Shown here in pieces: positions 14,521-19,762 of a stretch of 19,762 nucleotides of DNA. Below the pieces are notes generated by a model. That model was not told where the DNA came from and searched no databases. It saw nothing but the letters and a program-made list of their open reading frames with translations. Made by a program: the position numbers and the translations under genes. The DNA comes from Sporichthyaceae bacterium (GTDB lineage Bacteria > Actinomycetota > Actinomycetes > JACCUZ01), in the NCBI GenBank assembly GCA_013698395.1, contig JACCUZ010000315.1:1-19762 (forward strand). The letters are read 5' to 3'. The stretch's first letter is position 1. Every line of letters starts with the position of its first letter.

Positions 14521-14665
14521 GCAGGTGGATGGTCCCGCTGCTCCCTGGAGGTCAGAGCACAGATGTATGCCCTCGCGCCGGCATCCCGTCGTACCGACGG
14601 GTTCTCCTTCGCCACCGCGGCCGAGTGGACCGGCACGGCCGGAGGAGGTCACGGCACCAGCGGGA

Positions 14666-14671
14666 TAGCAT
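14666..14671 (+). promoter_or_regulatory. -10-like TAGCAT eight bases before the short sigR start
   Basis: TAGCAT fits TANNNT and ends eight bases before the ATG at 14680, which has no close Shine-Dalgarno sequence (GGAGGAGG at 14641-14648 is too far upstream). This could be a housekeeping promoter giving a leaderless mRNA for the short SigR form. Confidence 0.4.
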
Positions 14672-14679
14672 CACCCGCG

Positions 14680-15315
14680 ATGAGTGAACCTCCCACAGAT
14701 CCTCGCCTGACCGAGTCCTTCGACGAGCGCAACGCCCGCTTCGAGCGTGACGCGATGCAGTTTCTCGACCAGCTGTACTCCGCTGCGCTGCGCATGACGC
14801 GCAACCCGTCGGACGCCGAGGACCTGGTCCAGGAGACGTACGCCAAGGCGTATGCCTCCTTCCACCAGTTCCAGGAAGGCACGAACCTCAAGGCCTGGCT
14901 GTACCGGATCCTGACCAACACGTTCATCAACACCTACCGGAAGGCGCAGCGCCAGCCCAAGCAGGCGGCGAGCGAGACGGTCGAGGACTGGCAGCTGGCC
15001 CAGGCCGAGTCCCACATGTCGAGCGGCTTGAAGTCAGCGGAGGCCGAGGCGCTCGAGCACCTCCCGGACTCCGACGTCAAGGAAGCCCTCCAGCAGATCC
15101 CGGAGGACTTTCGCATCGCGGTCTACCTGGCGGACGTCGAAGGGTTCGCCTACAAGGAGATCGCCGGGATCATGGGCACGCCCATCGGTACGGTGATGTC
15201 GCGGCTGCACCGCGGCCGTCACCAGCTGCGGGAGCTGCTCGAGGACTACGCGCGCGAGCGGGGACTCGTGCCCGCCGGCGCGCCCGAGGCAGTTGACGGA
15301 GGTGACCGGTCGTGA
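14680..15315 (+). CDS. sigR: RNA polymerase ECF sigma factor SigR/SigH (oxidative-thiol stress)
   Basis: A 211-residue group IV sigma factor from ATG 14680 (MSEPPTDPRLTESFDERNAR). Region 2 contains MQFLDQLYSAALRMTRNPSD, AEDLVQETYAKAYASFHQFQ and TNLKAWLYRILTNTFINTYR. Region 4 is LQQIPEDFRIAVYLADVEGF then AYKEIAGIMGTPIGTVMSRL. These are the features of actinobacterial SigR/SigH, which directs transcription of thioredoxin, mycothiol and protease genes. The frame stays open to another ATG at 14563 behind GGAGG, adding 39 residues (MYALAPASRRTDGFSFATAA onward). That form would be made from the upstream SigR-type promoter, like the unstable long isoform in Streptomyces coelicolor. The stop overlaps the rsrA start by four bases (GTGA). 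Confidence 0.95.
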   Translation: MSEPPTDPRLTESFDERNARFERDAMQFLDQLYSAALRMTRNPSDAEDLVQETYAKAYASFHQFQEGTNLKAWLYRILTNTFINTYRKAQRQPKQAASETVEDWQLAQAESHMSSGLKSAEAEALEHLPDSDVKEALQQIPEDFRIAVYLADVEGFAYKEIAGIMGTPIGTVMSRLHRGRHQLRELLEDYARERGLVPAGAPEAVDGGDRS

Positions 15316-15581
15316 GTTGTGGTAACCCGCACGAAACCCCGTGCGCCGACGTCTTGGACCGGGTCTACGAGTACATCGACGGCGAGCTCGACTCCCAGCG
15401 GGTGCACGTGATCAAGGAGCACCTCGACGAGTGCGGCCCCTGCCTGCGGGAGTTCGGCCTCGAAGAGGCCGTCAAGGCGATCGTCAAGCGCAGCTGCTCC
15501 GACCCCGCGCCGACGGACCTGCGGACGAAGGTCCTCGCACACATCGCGGCCGCCCGCCACGACATGGGGACGGACGGCTGA
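15312..15581 (+). CDS. rsrA: anti-sigma factor RsrA, zinc-binding thiol redox sensor (ZAS family)
   Basis: An 89-residue anti-sigma factor from GTG 15312, overlapping the sigR stop by four bases. Cysteines fall at residues 3, 11, 41, 44 and 62, and His at 37. This is the same numbering as Streptomyces coelicolor RsrA, where zinc is bound in the reduced form and a disulfide involving Cys11 and Cys44 releases SigR on oxidation. The HLDECGPC segment (37-44) is the ZAS H-x3-C-x2-C motif. Residue 61, Cys in S. coelicolor, is Ser here; Cys62 remains. The ZAS helices DVLDRVYEYIDGELDSQRVH and LREFGLEEAVKAIVKR bind SigR. Overlap with sigR ensures coupled synthesis of switch and target. Confidence 0.95.
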   Translation: MSCGNPHETPCADVLDRVYEYIDGELDSQRVHVIKEHLDECGPCLREFGLEEAVKAIVKRSCSDPAPTDLRTKVLAHIAAARHDMGTDG

Positions 15582-15584
15582 CCG

Positions 15585-15659
15585 TTAGCTGTTGGGTCGC
15601 TTGCCGTGGTTGGCCTTGCTGTTCTTGCGCGCCTTCTTCTTGCGGGACTTCTTCGCCAT
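15585..15659 (-). CDS. 50S ribosomal protein bL37 (24 residues)
   Basis: A 24-residue highly basic peptide starting MAKKSRKKKARKNSKANHGK and ending RPNS. The basic N-terminus and ANHGKRPN C-terminus match the actinobacterial bL37 protein, first recognised in mycobacterial ribosome structures as a tiny 50S component. GGAGGATC lies about eight bases before the ATG at 15659. The frame could be extended to 15791, but those codons are antisense to the dehydrogenase gene. It converges on rsrA (three bases apart) and is divergent from the dehydrogenase gene, 40 bases away. Its size is below most gene callers' limits. Identification rests on the sequence pattern; the family has no other known function. 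Confidence 0.85.
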   Translation of the reverse strand: MAKKSRKKKARKNSKANHGKRPNS

Positions 15660-15699
15660 GACCCGATCCTCCCATGCCCGACGTTGAGAAGGAGAACTA

Positions 15700-16749
15700 G
15701 TGCGCGCAACGGTCATCCACGGTCCTGGCGACATCCGTGTCGAGGAAGTTCCGGACCCCGAGATCCGACTGCCCGGCGACGCGGTGGTCAAGGTCGTGGC
15801 GGCATGCGTGTGCGGATCCGACCTCTGGCCCTACCGCGGGGTCATCGAGACGGCGTCCCCGCGCCGCATCGGGCACGAGTTCGTGGGGGTGGTGGAGGAG
15901 GTCGGGTCCGACGTCACGTCGCTACGAACTGGTCAGTTCGTCATCGCCCCGTTTGCTCTGAGCGACAACACGTGCGCCCACTGCCGTTACGGCGTGCACA
16001 CCTCCTGCGCGAGCGGCGCGTGGTGGGGCGGCGAGGACGAGAAAGGCCTGCAGATCGACGGCGGCCAGGGTGAGTACGTCCGGGTGCCCGTGGCTGACGG
16101 CACCCTGGTCGCCACACCGGAGACTCCCGAAGTGGCGGACATCCCTAGCCTCTTGACCCTCTCCGACGTCATGGGGACAGGTCACCACGCCGCCATCGCG
16201 GCGGCTGCGGCGCCCGGTCGCAGCGTCGTGGTCGTCGGCGACGGCGCAGTCGGCCTCTGTGGCGTCCTGGCTTCGCGTCGCCTCGGCGCGGAGCGGATCA
16301 TCGCCATGTCTCGCCACGCCGACCGACAGGCGCTGGCCCGCGAGTTCGGCGCGACCGACATTGTCGAGAAGCGCGGTGACGAAGGTGTCGCGCAGGTGAA
16401 GGAGCTGCTCGGGGGCCTCGGCGCCGATGCCGTGCTCGAGTGCGTGGGCACCAAGGAGTCGATGCAGCAGGCGATCGACGCGACCCGCCCCGGCGGCCGG
16501 GTGGGCTACGTCGGGGTGCCCGCCGGCGGTTCAGAGCTGCCGATCGAGCAGCTCTTCAGCAACAACGTGTCGGTTGGCGGGGGAGTAGCCCCCGTGCGGG
16601 CATACCTCGAGGAGCTGCTCGCCGACACGCTCGCCGGTGCGATCGACCCCGGCCGGGTCTTCGACCTCGAGCTCCCGCTGGACGAGGCCGCGGAAGCCTA
16701 TGCGGCGATGGACCAGCGCCGTTCGATCAAGACGATGCTGCGGCCGTAG
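15700..16749 (+). CDS. zinc-type alcohol dehydrogenase (medium-chain dehydrogenase/reductase)
   Basis: A 349-residue MDR enzyme from GTG 15700, with AAGGAGA five to eleven bases upstream. Catalytic zinc ligands Cys38 (VCGSD) and His59-Glu60 (GHEF) are present. The structural zinc lobe reads SDNTCAHCRYGVHTSC: Cys92, Cys95 and Cys103 are kept and Asp89 stands where the first Cys is usual. The Rossmann motif is VVVVGDGAVGLCGVLASRRL. The second strand ends in AMSRHADR with no acidic residue, which favours NADP(H) over NAD(H). PVADGTLVATPETPE and DAVLECVGTKESMQQAI are also family segments. Substrate is unknown. Its neighbour sigR suggests a possible link to aldehyde or thiol stress, but no SigR-type promoter is seen before it. 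Confidence 0.9.
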   Translation: MRATVIHGPGDIRVEEVPDPEIRLPGDAVVKVVAACVCGSDLWPYRGVIETASPRRIGHEFVGVVEEVGSDVTSLRTGQFVIAPFALSDNTCAHCRYGVHTSCASGAWWGGEDEKGLQIDGGQGEYVRVPVADGTLVATPETPEVADIPSLLTLSDVMGTGHHAAIAAAAAPGRSVVVVGDGAVGLCGVLASRRLGAERIIAMSRHADRQALAREFGATDIVEKRGDEGVAQVKELLGGLGADAVLECVGTKESMQQAIDATRPGGRVGYVGVPAGGSELPIEQLFSNNVSVGGGVAPVRAYLEELLADTLAGAIDPGRVFDLELPLDEAAEAYAAMDQRRSIKTMLRP

Positions 16750-16755
16750 AACGGG

Positions 16756-16776
16756 GCCGGCTGTTGGTCAGCCGGC
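16756..16776. terminator. perfect hairpin at the dehydrogenase / unknown-operon convergent junction
   Basis: GCCGGCTG (16756-16763) and CAGCCGGC (16769-16776) pair perfectly around TTGGT, giving a GC-rich eight-pair stem. It starts seven bases after the dehydrogenase stop and includes the stop codon of the minus-strand gene. It probably terminates transcription from both sides; no T-tract is present. Confidence 0.6.
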
Positions 16777-17457
16777 GAGCTGGCGGTTCAGGCCAGCAAG
16801 AACCGAGCGGGCGACGGCGTCAGCCTCATCGCCCCGCACGACGGCAGAACCGGTGAGGGCCTGTTCACCGGTGCGCGGGACCACCATCGTGAGCACGGTC
16901 AGCGCGACCTCCCGGGCCCCGGTCGCGACTATTGCTGAGGACTCGACCTCGCAGGGCTGGCCGAGCAGCTCGGACAGGGCTTCGAGGGTGGCGATGGCGA
17001 CCAGCCGCGCCCGATGGGTCTGACCGGCCGGACCGTGGCTGGTGCCCTCGAACAGCTGGTCATGGGCGGCAAGGGTCACCGACGCCTCGGTCTCGCCCTT
17101 GACGCTGCGGACCATGATCGCTGAGATGGCGGGCCGTGGAAGCGACTCCTCCTGCTCCTGGATGTCGTCGCCATCTTCCTCGGGAGCCACCTCATGCCGG
17201 GGCGGATCGACGGCCCGGACCTCCTCGTCGGCGATCTGCACCACGGAGACGATGCGGTGGTCGATGTCGATGTCGAAGCGGGCCAGGGACAGCGACTGGA
17301 CGTCGCGAACAATCTGCTTCGCAGGCTTACCGGGAGCCGCCAGGACGTGGACCTCGGTGGGCACCGCGTCCGGCCCCGTGACCACGCTGGCCGCCTTGAC
17401 GCCAGGAATCTGCCGCAAGGAGTCCTCGAGCTCGGGCAGGAGGCGCAAGGCGGGCAT
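16768..17457 (-). CDS. conserved hypothetical protein, two alpha-beta modules
   Basis: A 229-residue soluble protein starting MPALRLLPELEDSLRQIPGV at 17457. The N-terminal module (about 1-75) reads GVKAASVVTGPDAVPTEVHV, then PAKQIVRDVQSLSLARFDID, then DHRIVSVVQIADEE: a beta-alpha-beta arrangement. An acidic linker (about 80-105) follows. The C-terminal module contains a G-x-S-H-G-P-A-G segment, then THRARLVAIATLEALSELLG and AREVALTVLTMVVPRTGEQA, ending DAVARSVLAGLNRQLAG. The second part faintly recalls the regulatory domain of 2-isopropylmalate synthase, but I would not name it. No catalytic motif or membrane segment is seen. It is the second gene of a two-gene operon, 17 bases after the gene at 17475-18035. 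Confidence 0.75.
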   Translation of the reverse strand: MPALRLLPELEDSLRQIPGVKAASVVTGPDAVPTEVHVLAAPGKPAKQIVRDVQSLSLARFDIDIDHRIVSVVQIADEEVRAVDPPRHEVAPEEDGDDIQEQEESLPRPAISAIMVRSVKGETEASVTLAAHDQLFEGTSHGPAGQTHRARLVAIATLEALSELLGQPCEVESSAIVATGAREVALTVLTMVVPRTGEQALTGSAVVRGDEADAVARSVLAGLNRQLAG

Positions 17458-17474
17458 CTGAGGCGGTCCCTCGC

Positions 17475-18035
17475 TTAGCGGCGGTCGGTGCGGACGTCGT
17501 CGGAGACGGTGGTGACGAGATCGGCGAGGATGAGCCGGTTCCGTCGTGGCTCAAGAGTGGGGGCTGCGGGGGCCCGCGTGGTTGAGGTGGGGCCCGGCGT
17601 GTCGCTCTCGGGGTTCGTTGGTGCGCCATCGTCGTCGCTGACGACCCCTGCGGACGGTTCGCCCTCCGCAGCGGGGTCGACCTCCGCGGCGGGGTCGACC
17701 TCTGGGGCGGGATCGACCTCCGCCGGCTCGGCCTGCGGACCGAGCGTGCCTGCCATGTCGTCGACGGCCTGCCGAGTCTCGCGCTGAGAGCTGTCCAGCG
17801 CGCTCAGGGCGGCCGGCAGGACGCTGCGGGCGTGGTCTGCGAGCAGCCGCACCGATGCTCGCTGCCAGAAGCGGAGGCGGTGCGCGGTGTCAGCGGTGAT
17901 GGTTCCGCGCGCGAGCGCGCTGTCGAGCTCGGCGTCGAAACGTGCCGTGGCCGGGTCGTCCCGTGCGTCCACCAACCCGGCGACGAGCTCGGCGTGGATC
18001 TGTGAACGTCCGGAACTGGCGGTTTCCGACGACAC
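17475..18035 (-). CDS. hypothetical protein with Ala/Glu/Pro repeat linker
   Basis: A 186-residue protein from a GTG at 18035, with AGGAGG eight bases upstream. The N-terminal 95 residues are helical and charged: AELVAGLVDARDDPATARFD, ADTAHRLRFWQRASVRLLAD and HARSVLPAALSALDSSQRET. A low-complexity region (about 98-160) carries in-phase repeats EVDPAPEVDPAAEVDPAAEG and many Pro, Thr and Ser. A basic short end (RRNRLILADLVTTVSDDVR) closes the protein. No membrane helix or enzyme motif is visible. The layout (helical domain, disordered linker, conserved-looking end) suits a scaffold or regulator. It is the first gene of an operon with the gene at 16768. Function unknown. Confidence 0.7.
   Translation of the reverse strand: MSSETASSGRSQIHAELVAGLVDARDDPATARFDAELDSALARGTITADTAHRLRFWQRASVRLLADHARSVLPAALSALDSSQRETRQAVDDMAGTLGPQAEPAEVDPAPEVDPAAEVDPAAEGEPSAGVVSDDDGAPTNPESDTPGPTSTTRAPAAPTLEPRRNRLILADLVTTVSDDVRTDRR
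17671..17722 (-). repeat. 15-base tandem repeat encoding EVDPA units
   Basis: The plus-strand unit GCGGGGTCGACCTCC or close variants occurs about three and a half times in register. On the minus strand it encodes EVDPA(A/P), part of the linker of the protein at 17475-18035. Units are multiples of three bases, so copy changes keep the frame. Confidence 0.65.
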
Positions 18036-18334
18036 GCGCTGCCTCCTGTCGCCGGCGCGAGTGCGCCGCTGCCCTTCGTCTGGGACGTTAGTGCCCAGGG
18101 GCGGCCCGGTGCGACTAACGAGGCGTTCCCGCGTCGGCGTGTCGCGGTGCGATCGGGACTAGTCCTTTAGGAGGGGGCGGATCGTGCATCCAGTCACAAA
18201 TCGGGAAAACCCTTGACGTCGGGTTTACCTGCACACTTCACTGGGGTGGCGAACGTGCCGAAGTTGTCGTCAAGGCGAGCTTCGGTTCTCCTGCACCGGT
18301 CCGGGGGCCGCCACGCGCGGGGTGCTTGACAACT

Positions 18335-18597
18335 GCAGAGAGCGTGACGGGGATCGGCAGCACATCGAGTGTCGACAAGCAGCGTGTCTTCGCTCAGCAT
18401 CACCGAACGTCCCCAGCGGAGCGGATCCTGCACGGGCTTTTCCACAGCGGTGCCCGTGACATGAATCCGAAAGGGATGAGTGTCCTTGAAGAAGATCGTG
18501 TCCGCTGTCGAGCAATTCCTTCAGTCCGGTGCCAGTTGGCGCTGGTAACAAATGAATGCGTCACCCCTGCGCTGCCGATCCCCGTCACTCTCTCTGC
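18335..18597. repeat. long-spaced 27-base inverted repeat, candidate small mobile element or structured leader
   Basis: Arms at 18335-18361 and 18571-18597 are reverse complements over 27 bases with one mismatch (position 9). The arms share the core GTGACGGGGATCGGCAGC in opposite orientation. The whole element is 263 bases. AACT directly abuts the left arm and recurs three bases beyond the right arm, which is too weak to call a target duplication. No transposase is encoded. In RNA the arms would make a 27-pair closing stem around several inner hairpins, ending 29 bases before the HD-GYP start codon. Confidence 0.7.
18480..18548 (+). CDS. possible 22-residue small ORF within the inverted-repeat element
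   Basis: GTG at 18480, preceded closely by AAAGGGA, opens a frame encoding (M)SLKKIVSAVEQFLQSGAS then WRW and TAA. The peptide would be an amphipathic helix with a tryptophan end, and most of its codons end in G or C, unlike the other frames here. It may be chance; a leader peptide or microprotein is possible. There is no family match I recognise. Confidence 0.18.
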   Translation: MSLKKIVSAVEQFLQSGASWRW

Positions 18598-18626
18598 GGT
18601 AACTCCCTGATCGAGCAGGAGCGCAC

Positions 18627-19762
18627 ATGGCACAGCTGCCCTTCGCCGCGCGACTCTATGTCGCTGGCGTTGTGGCTGCTGCGTCGTTCCTGGCCGTCTC
18701 GGCTGCCGCCCAACTGCCCAGGGCCAGCCTCGACGAGGTGCTCATCCTCGCGGCCCTCTACCTGGTCAGCGAGTCGCTGTCGGCACGCGGCACCCGGGAC
18801 ATGCTGTCGATCTCGCTCGGGTCGGTCGCCGCCCTCGCGGCGATCCCGCTGGTCGGCGCGTGGGGTGCCATCCTGGTCGCGCTGAGCGCAGCCGCTGCGC
18901 AGGACTCCCAGTCGACCGGGATCGTCAAGCGACTGTTCAACAGCTCTCAGCTGGCGCTGTCGGCGGGTGCGGCGGGGGCTGCCTACCTCGCACTGGGCGG
19001 GACGACCGACCTCGGCGCCGACAGCTTCCCCCGTGTCCTGCTGCCGATCCTCGTCGCTGACGTCGTGCACTGCGGTGTGAACGGCGCGCTCGTCTCCGTC
19101 ATCGTCGGGCTGGATCAGCGGGTCTCGCCGATCCGCGTCTTCCAGGGCAGCATGGCTCACTCCGTCGTGTCCTACCTGGCCTACGGCCTTTTCGGCGTCT
19201 CTCTCGCGGTGCTCTGGGACGGCGCGGGCGTCGGGCCGGCGGCTGCCGTGCTGCTGCTGCTGCCGTTGTTCGTGGCGCGGTGGGCCTACGCGCAGTACGC
19301 CGAAGAGCAGCAGGCCTATGACAGCACCGTCCGCACGCTGATGGCTGCTGTGGAGACGAAAGACCTCTACACACGGGGCCACAGCGAGCGCGTGTCGGCT
19401 GCCTCGGTGCTGATAGCGCGCCAGATGGGCATGCGCGAGGACCGCGTCGCGTCATTGCGGTACGCCGGCATGCTGCACGACATCGGCAAGCTGGGCGTGC
19501 CGACCCGCGTCCTGCAGAAGTCCGGACGGCTGACGGAGGCGGAGTTCGCCGCCGTGCAGCGGCACCCGGTGCAGGGCCTGGAGATCGTCCGGGAGATCGA
19601 GTTCCTGGACGAGGCGATGGCAGGGATCATGCACCACCACGAGCGCATGGACGGCCTCGGCTACCCGATGGGACTGGAGGGCGAACAGATCCCCGAGTTC
19701 GCTCGGGTCATCTCGGTCGCTGATGCCTTCGACTCCATGACCACGACCCGCTCGTACCGTGG
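18627..19762 (+). CDS. membrane-anchored HD-GYP domain protein (probable c-di-GMP phosphodiesterase), C-terminus cut off
   Basis: The frame runs from ATG 18627 (AGGAG five bases upstream) to the window edge, 378 residues without a stop. Residues 1-215 are a multi-pass membrane domain with about six to eight hydrophobic helices, a MASE-like sensor. A short linker leads to the HD-GYP domain: DLYTRGHSERVSAASVLIAR, LRYAGMLHDIGKLGVPTRVL (the HD pair), then a conserved His-Pro, GIMHHHERMDGLGYPMGLEG (GYP motif) and ARVISVADAFDSMTTTRSYR. All metal-ligand motifs visible so far are intact, so c-di-GMP hydrolysis is likely, though some actinobacterial members have other roles. The 5' region carries the inverted-repeat element. 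Confidence 0.9.
   Translation, partial: MAQLPFAARLYVAGVVAAASFLAVSAAAQLPRASLDEVLILAALYLVSESLSARGTRDMLSISLGSVAALAAIPLVGAWGAILVALSAAAAQDSQSTGIVKRLFNSSQLALSAGAAGAAYLALGGTTDLGADSFPRVLLPILVADVVHCGVNGALVSVIVGLDQRVSPIRVFQGSMAHSVVSYLAYGLFGVSLAVLWDGAGVGPAAAVLLLLPLFVARWAYAQYAEEQQAYDSTVRTLMAAVETKDLYTRGHSERVSAASVLIARQMGMREDRVASLRYAGMLHDIGKLGVPTRVLQKSGRLTEAEFAAVQRHPVQGLEIVREIEFLDEAMAGIMHHHERMDGLGYPMGLEGEQIPEFARVISVADAFDSMTTTRSYR

Larger units (their letters stand above)
18036..18626. other. 591-base gene-free region upstream of the HD-GYP gene
   Basis: No convincing long gene lies here. Going rightward it holds the promoter side of the 17475-18035 gene; a short hairpin (AAACCC 18207-18212 and GGGTTT 18221-18226); a TTGACA at 18326-18331 with no good -10; and the 27-base inverted repeat pair at 18335-18361 and 18571-18597. 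Between the arms are a hairpin of CACGGGC (18431-18437) with GCCCGTG (18452-18458), a second of GACA and ATCC with GGAT and TGTC (18458-18484), and a 22-codon reading frame (18480-18548). The base composition is visibly less GC-rich than in neighbouring genes. The longer open frames here have poor third-position bias. Confidence 0.6.

Noticed and set aside
18326..18354. Housekeeping promoter with TTGACA at 18326-18331
   Set aside because: The region 16-19 bases downstream reads GGGGAT and lies inside the repeat arm; no acceptable -10 is present.
18326..18610. 94-codon plus-strand frame across the inverted-repeat element
   Set aside because: Third positions are not G/C-rich, both repeat arms are included in the frame, the start would be TTG with no ribosome-binding site, and no family resemblance is seen.
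18186..18626. Possible c-di-GMP or c-di-AMP riboswitch before the HD-GYP gene
   Set aside because: The conserved cores of the known c-di-GMP-I and ydaO-type aptamers, as I remember them, are not present; the structure is reported only as an inverted repeat with inner hairpins.

Overview
The window is high-GC, gene-dense chromosomal DNA of an actinobacterium (Actinomycetota). Four things point there: the sigR-rsrA pair that monitors thiol redox state in mycothiol-producing bacteria; the 24-residue ribosomal protein bL37; a Ku protein with a long Lys/Ala tail; and many GTG starts and starts placed directly behind a TANNNT hexamer (leaderless style). I cannot name the genus. No rRNA, tRNA, CRISPR array or transposase gene is visible.

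Layout. 1-533 (-) is the N-terminal part of a CPA1-type Na+/H+ antiporter, cut by the window edge. 702-2407 (+) holds two VOC/glyoxalase-fold proteins and a SAM methyltransferase in one tight run. 2420-3436 (-) is ku. A palindrome-rich divergent region separates it from a small Cys-rich protein and a PsiE-like membrane protein (3556-4326, +). A CBS-pair protein (-), an integral membrane protein (+) and the histidinol-phosphatase gene hisN (-) follow. 6545-10142 holds a small unknown protein, a NarL/LuxR-type two-component system (-), a divergent six-helix membrane protein and a DUF2231-like membrane protein. 10139-12990 (-) is doxX-like / aroA / rsgA. 13045-15581 (+) holds an SRAP (HMCES/YedK) DNA-protein crosslink protein, a KANL3/Tex30-like hydrolase, and sigR-rsrA. 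Then come bL37 (-), a zinc-type medium-chain dehydrogenase (+), a two-gene operon of unknown function (-), a 591-base gene-free region, and the start of a membrane-anchored HD-GYP protein running off the right edge.

How the genes work together. The clearest system is the SigR/RsrA oxidative-thiol switch. A perfect GGAAT-N18-GTT SigR-type promoter lies in front of sigR and implies positive autoregulation. Two in-frame starts for SigR, one served by that promoter and one directly behind a TANNNT hexamer, suggest a long inducible and a short constitutive isoform. The aroA, rsgA and hisN genes, usually close together beside sigR in actinobacteria, are here split by about 3.7 kb carrying the two-component system and membrane genes. 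The strongest unexplained structure is a pair of 27-base inverted repeats (26/27 identical) at 18335-18361 and 18571-18597, directly upstream of the HD-GYP gene.
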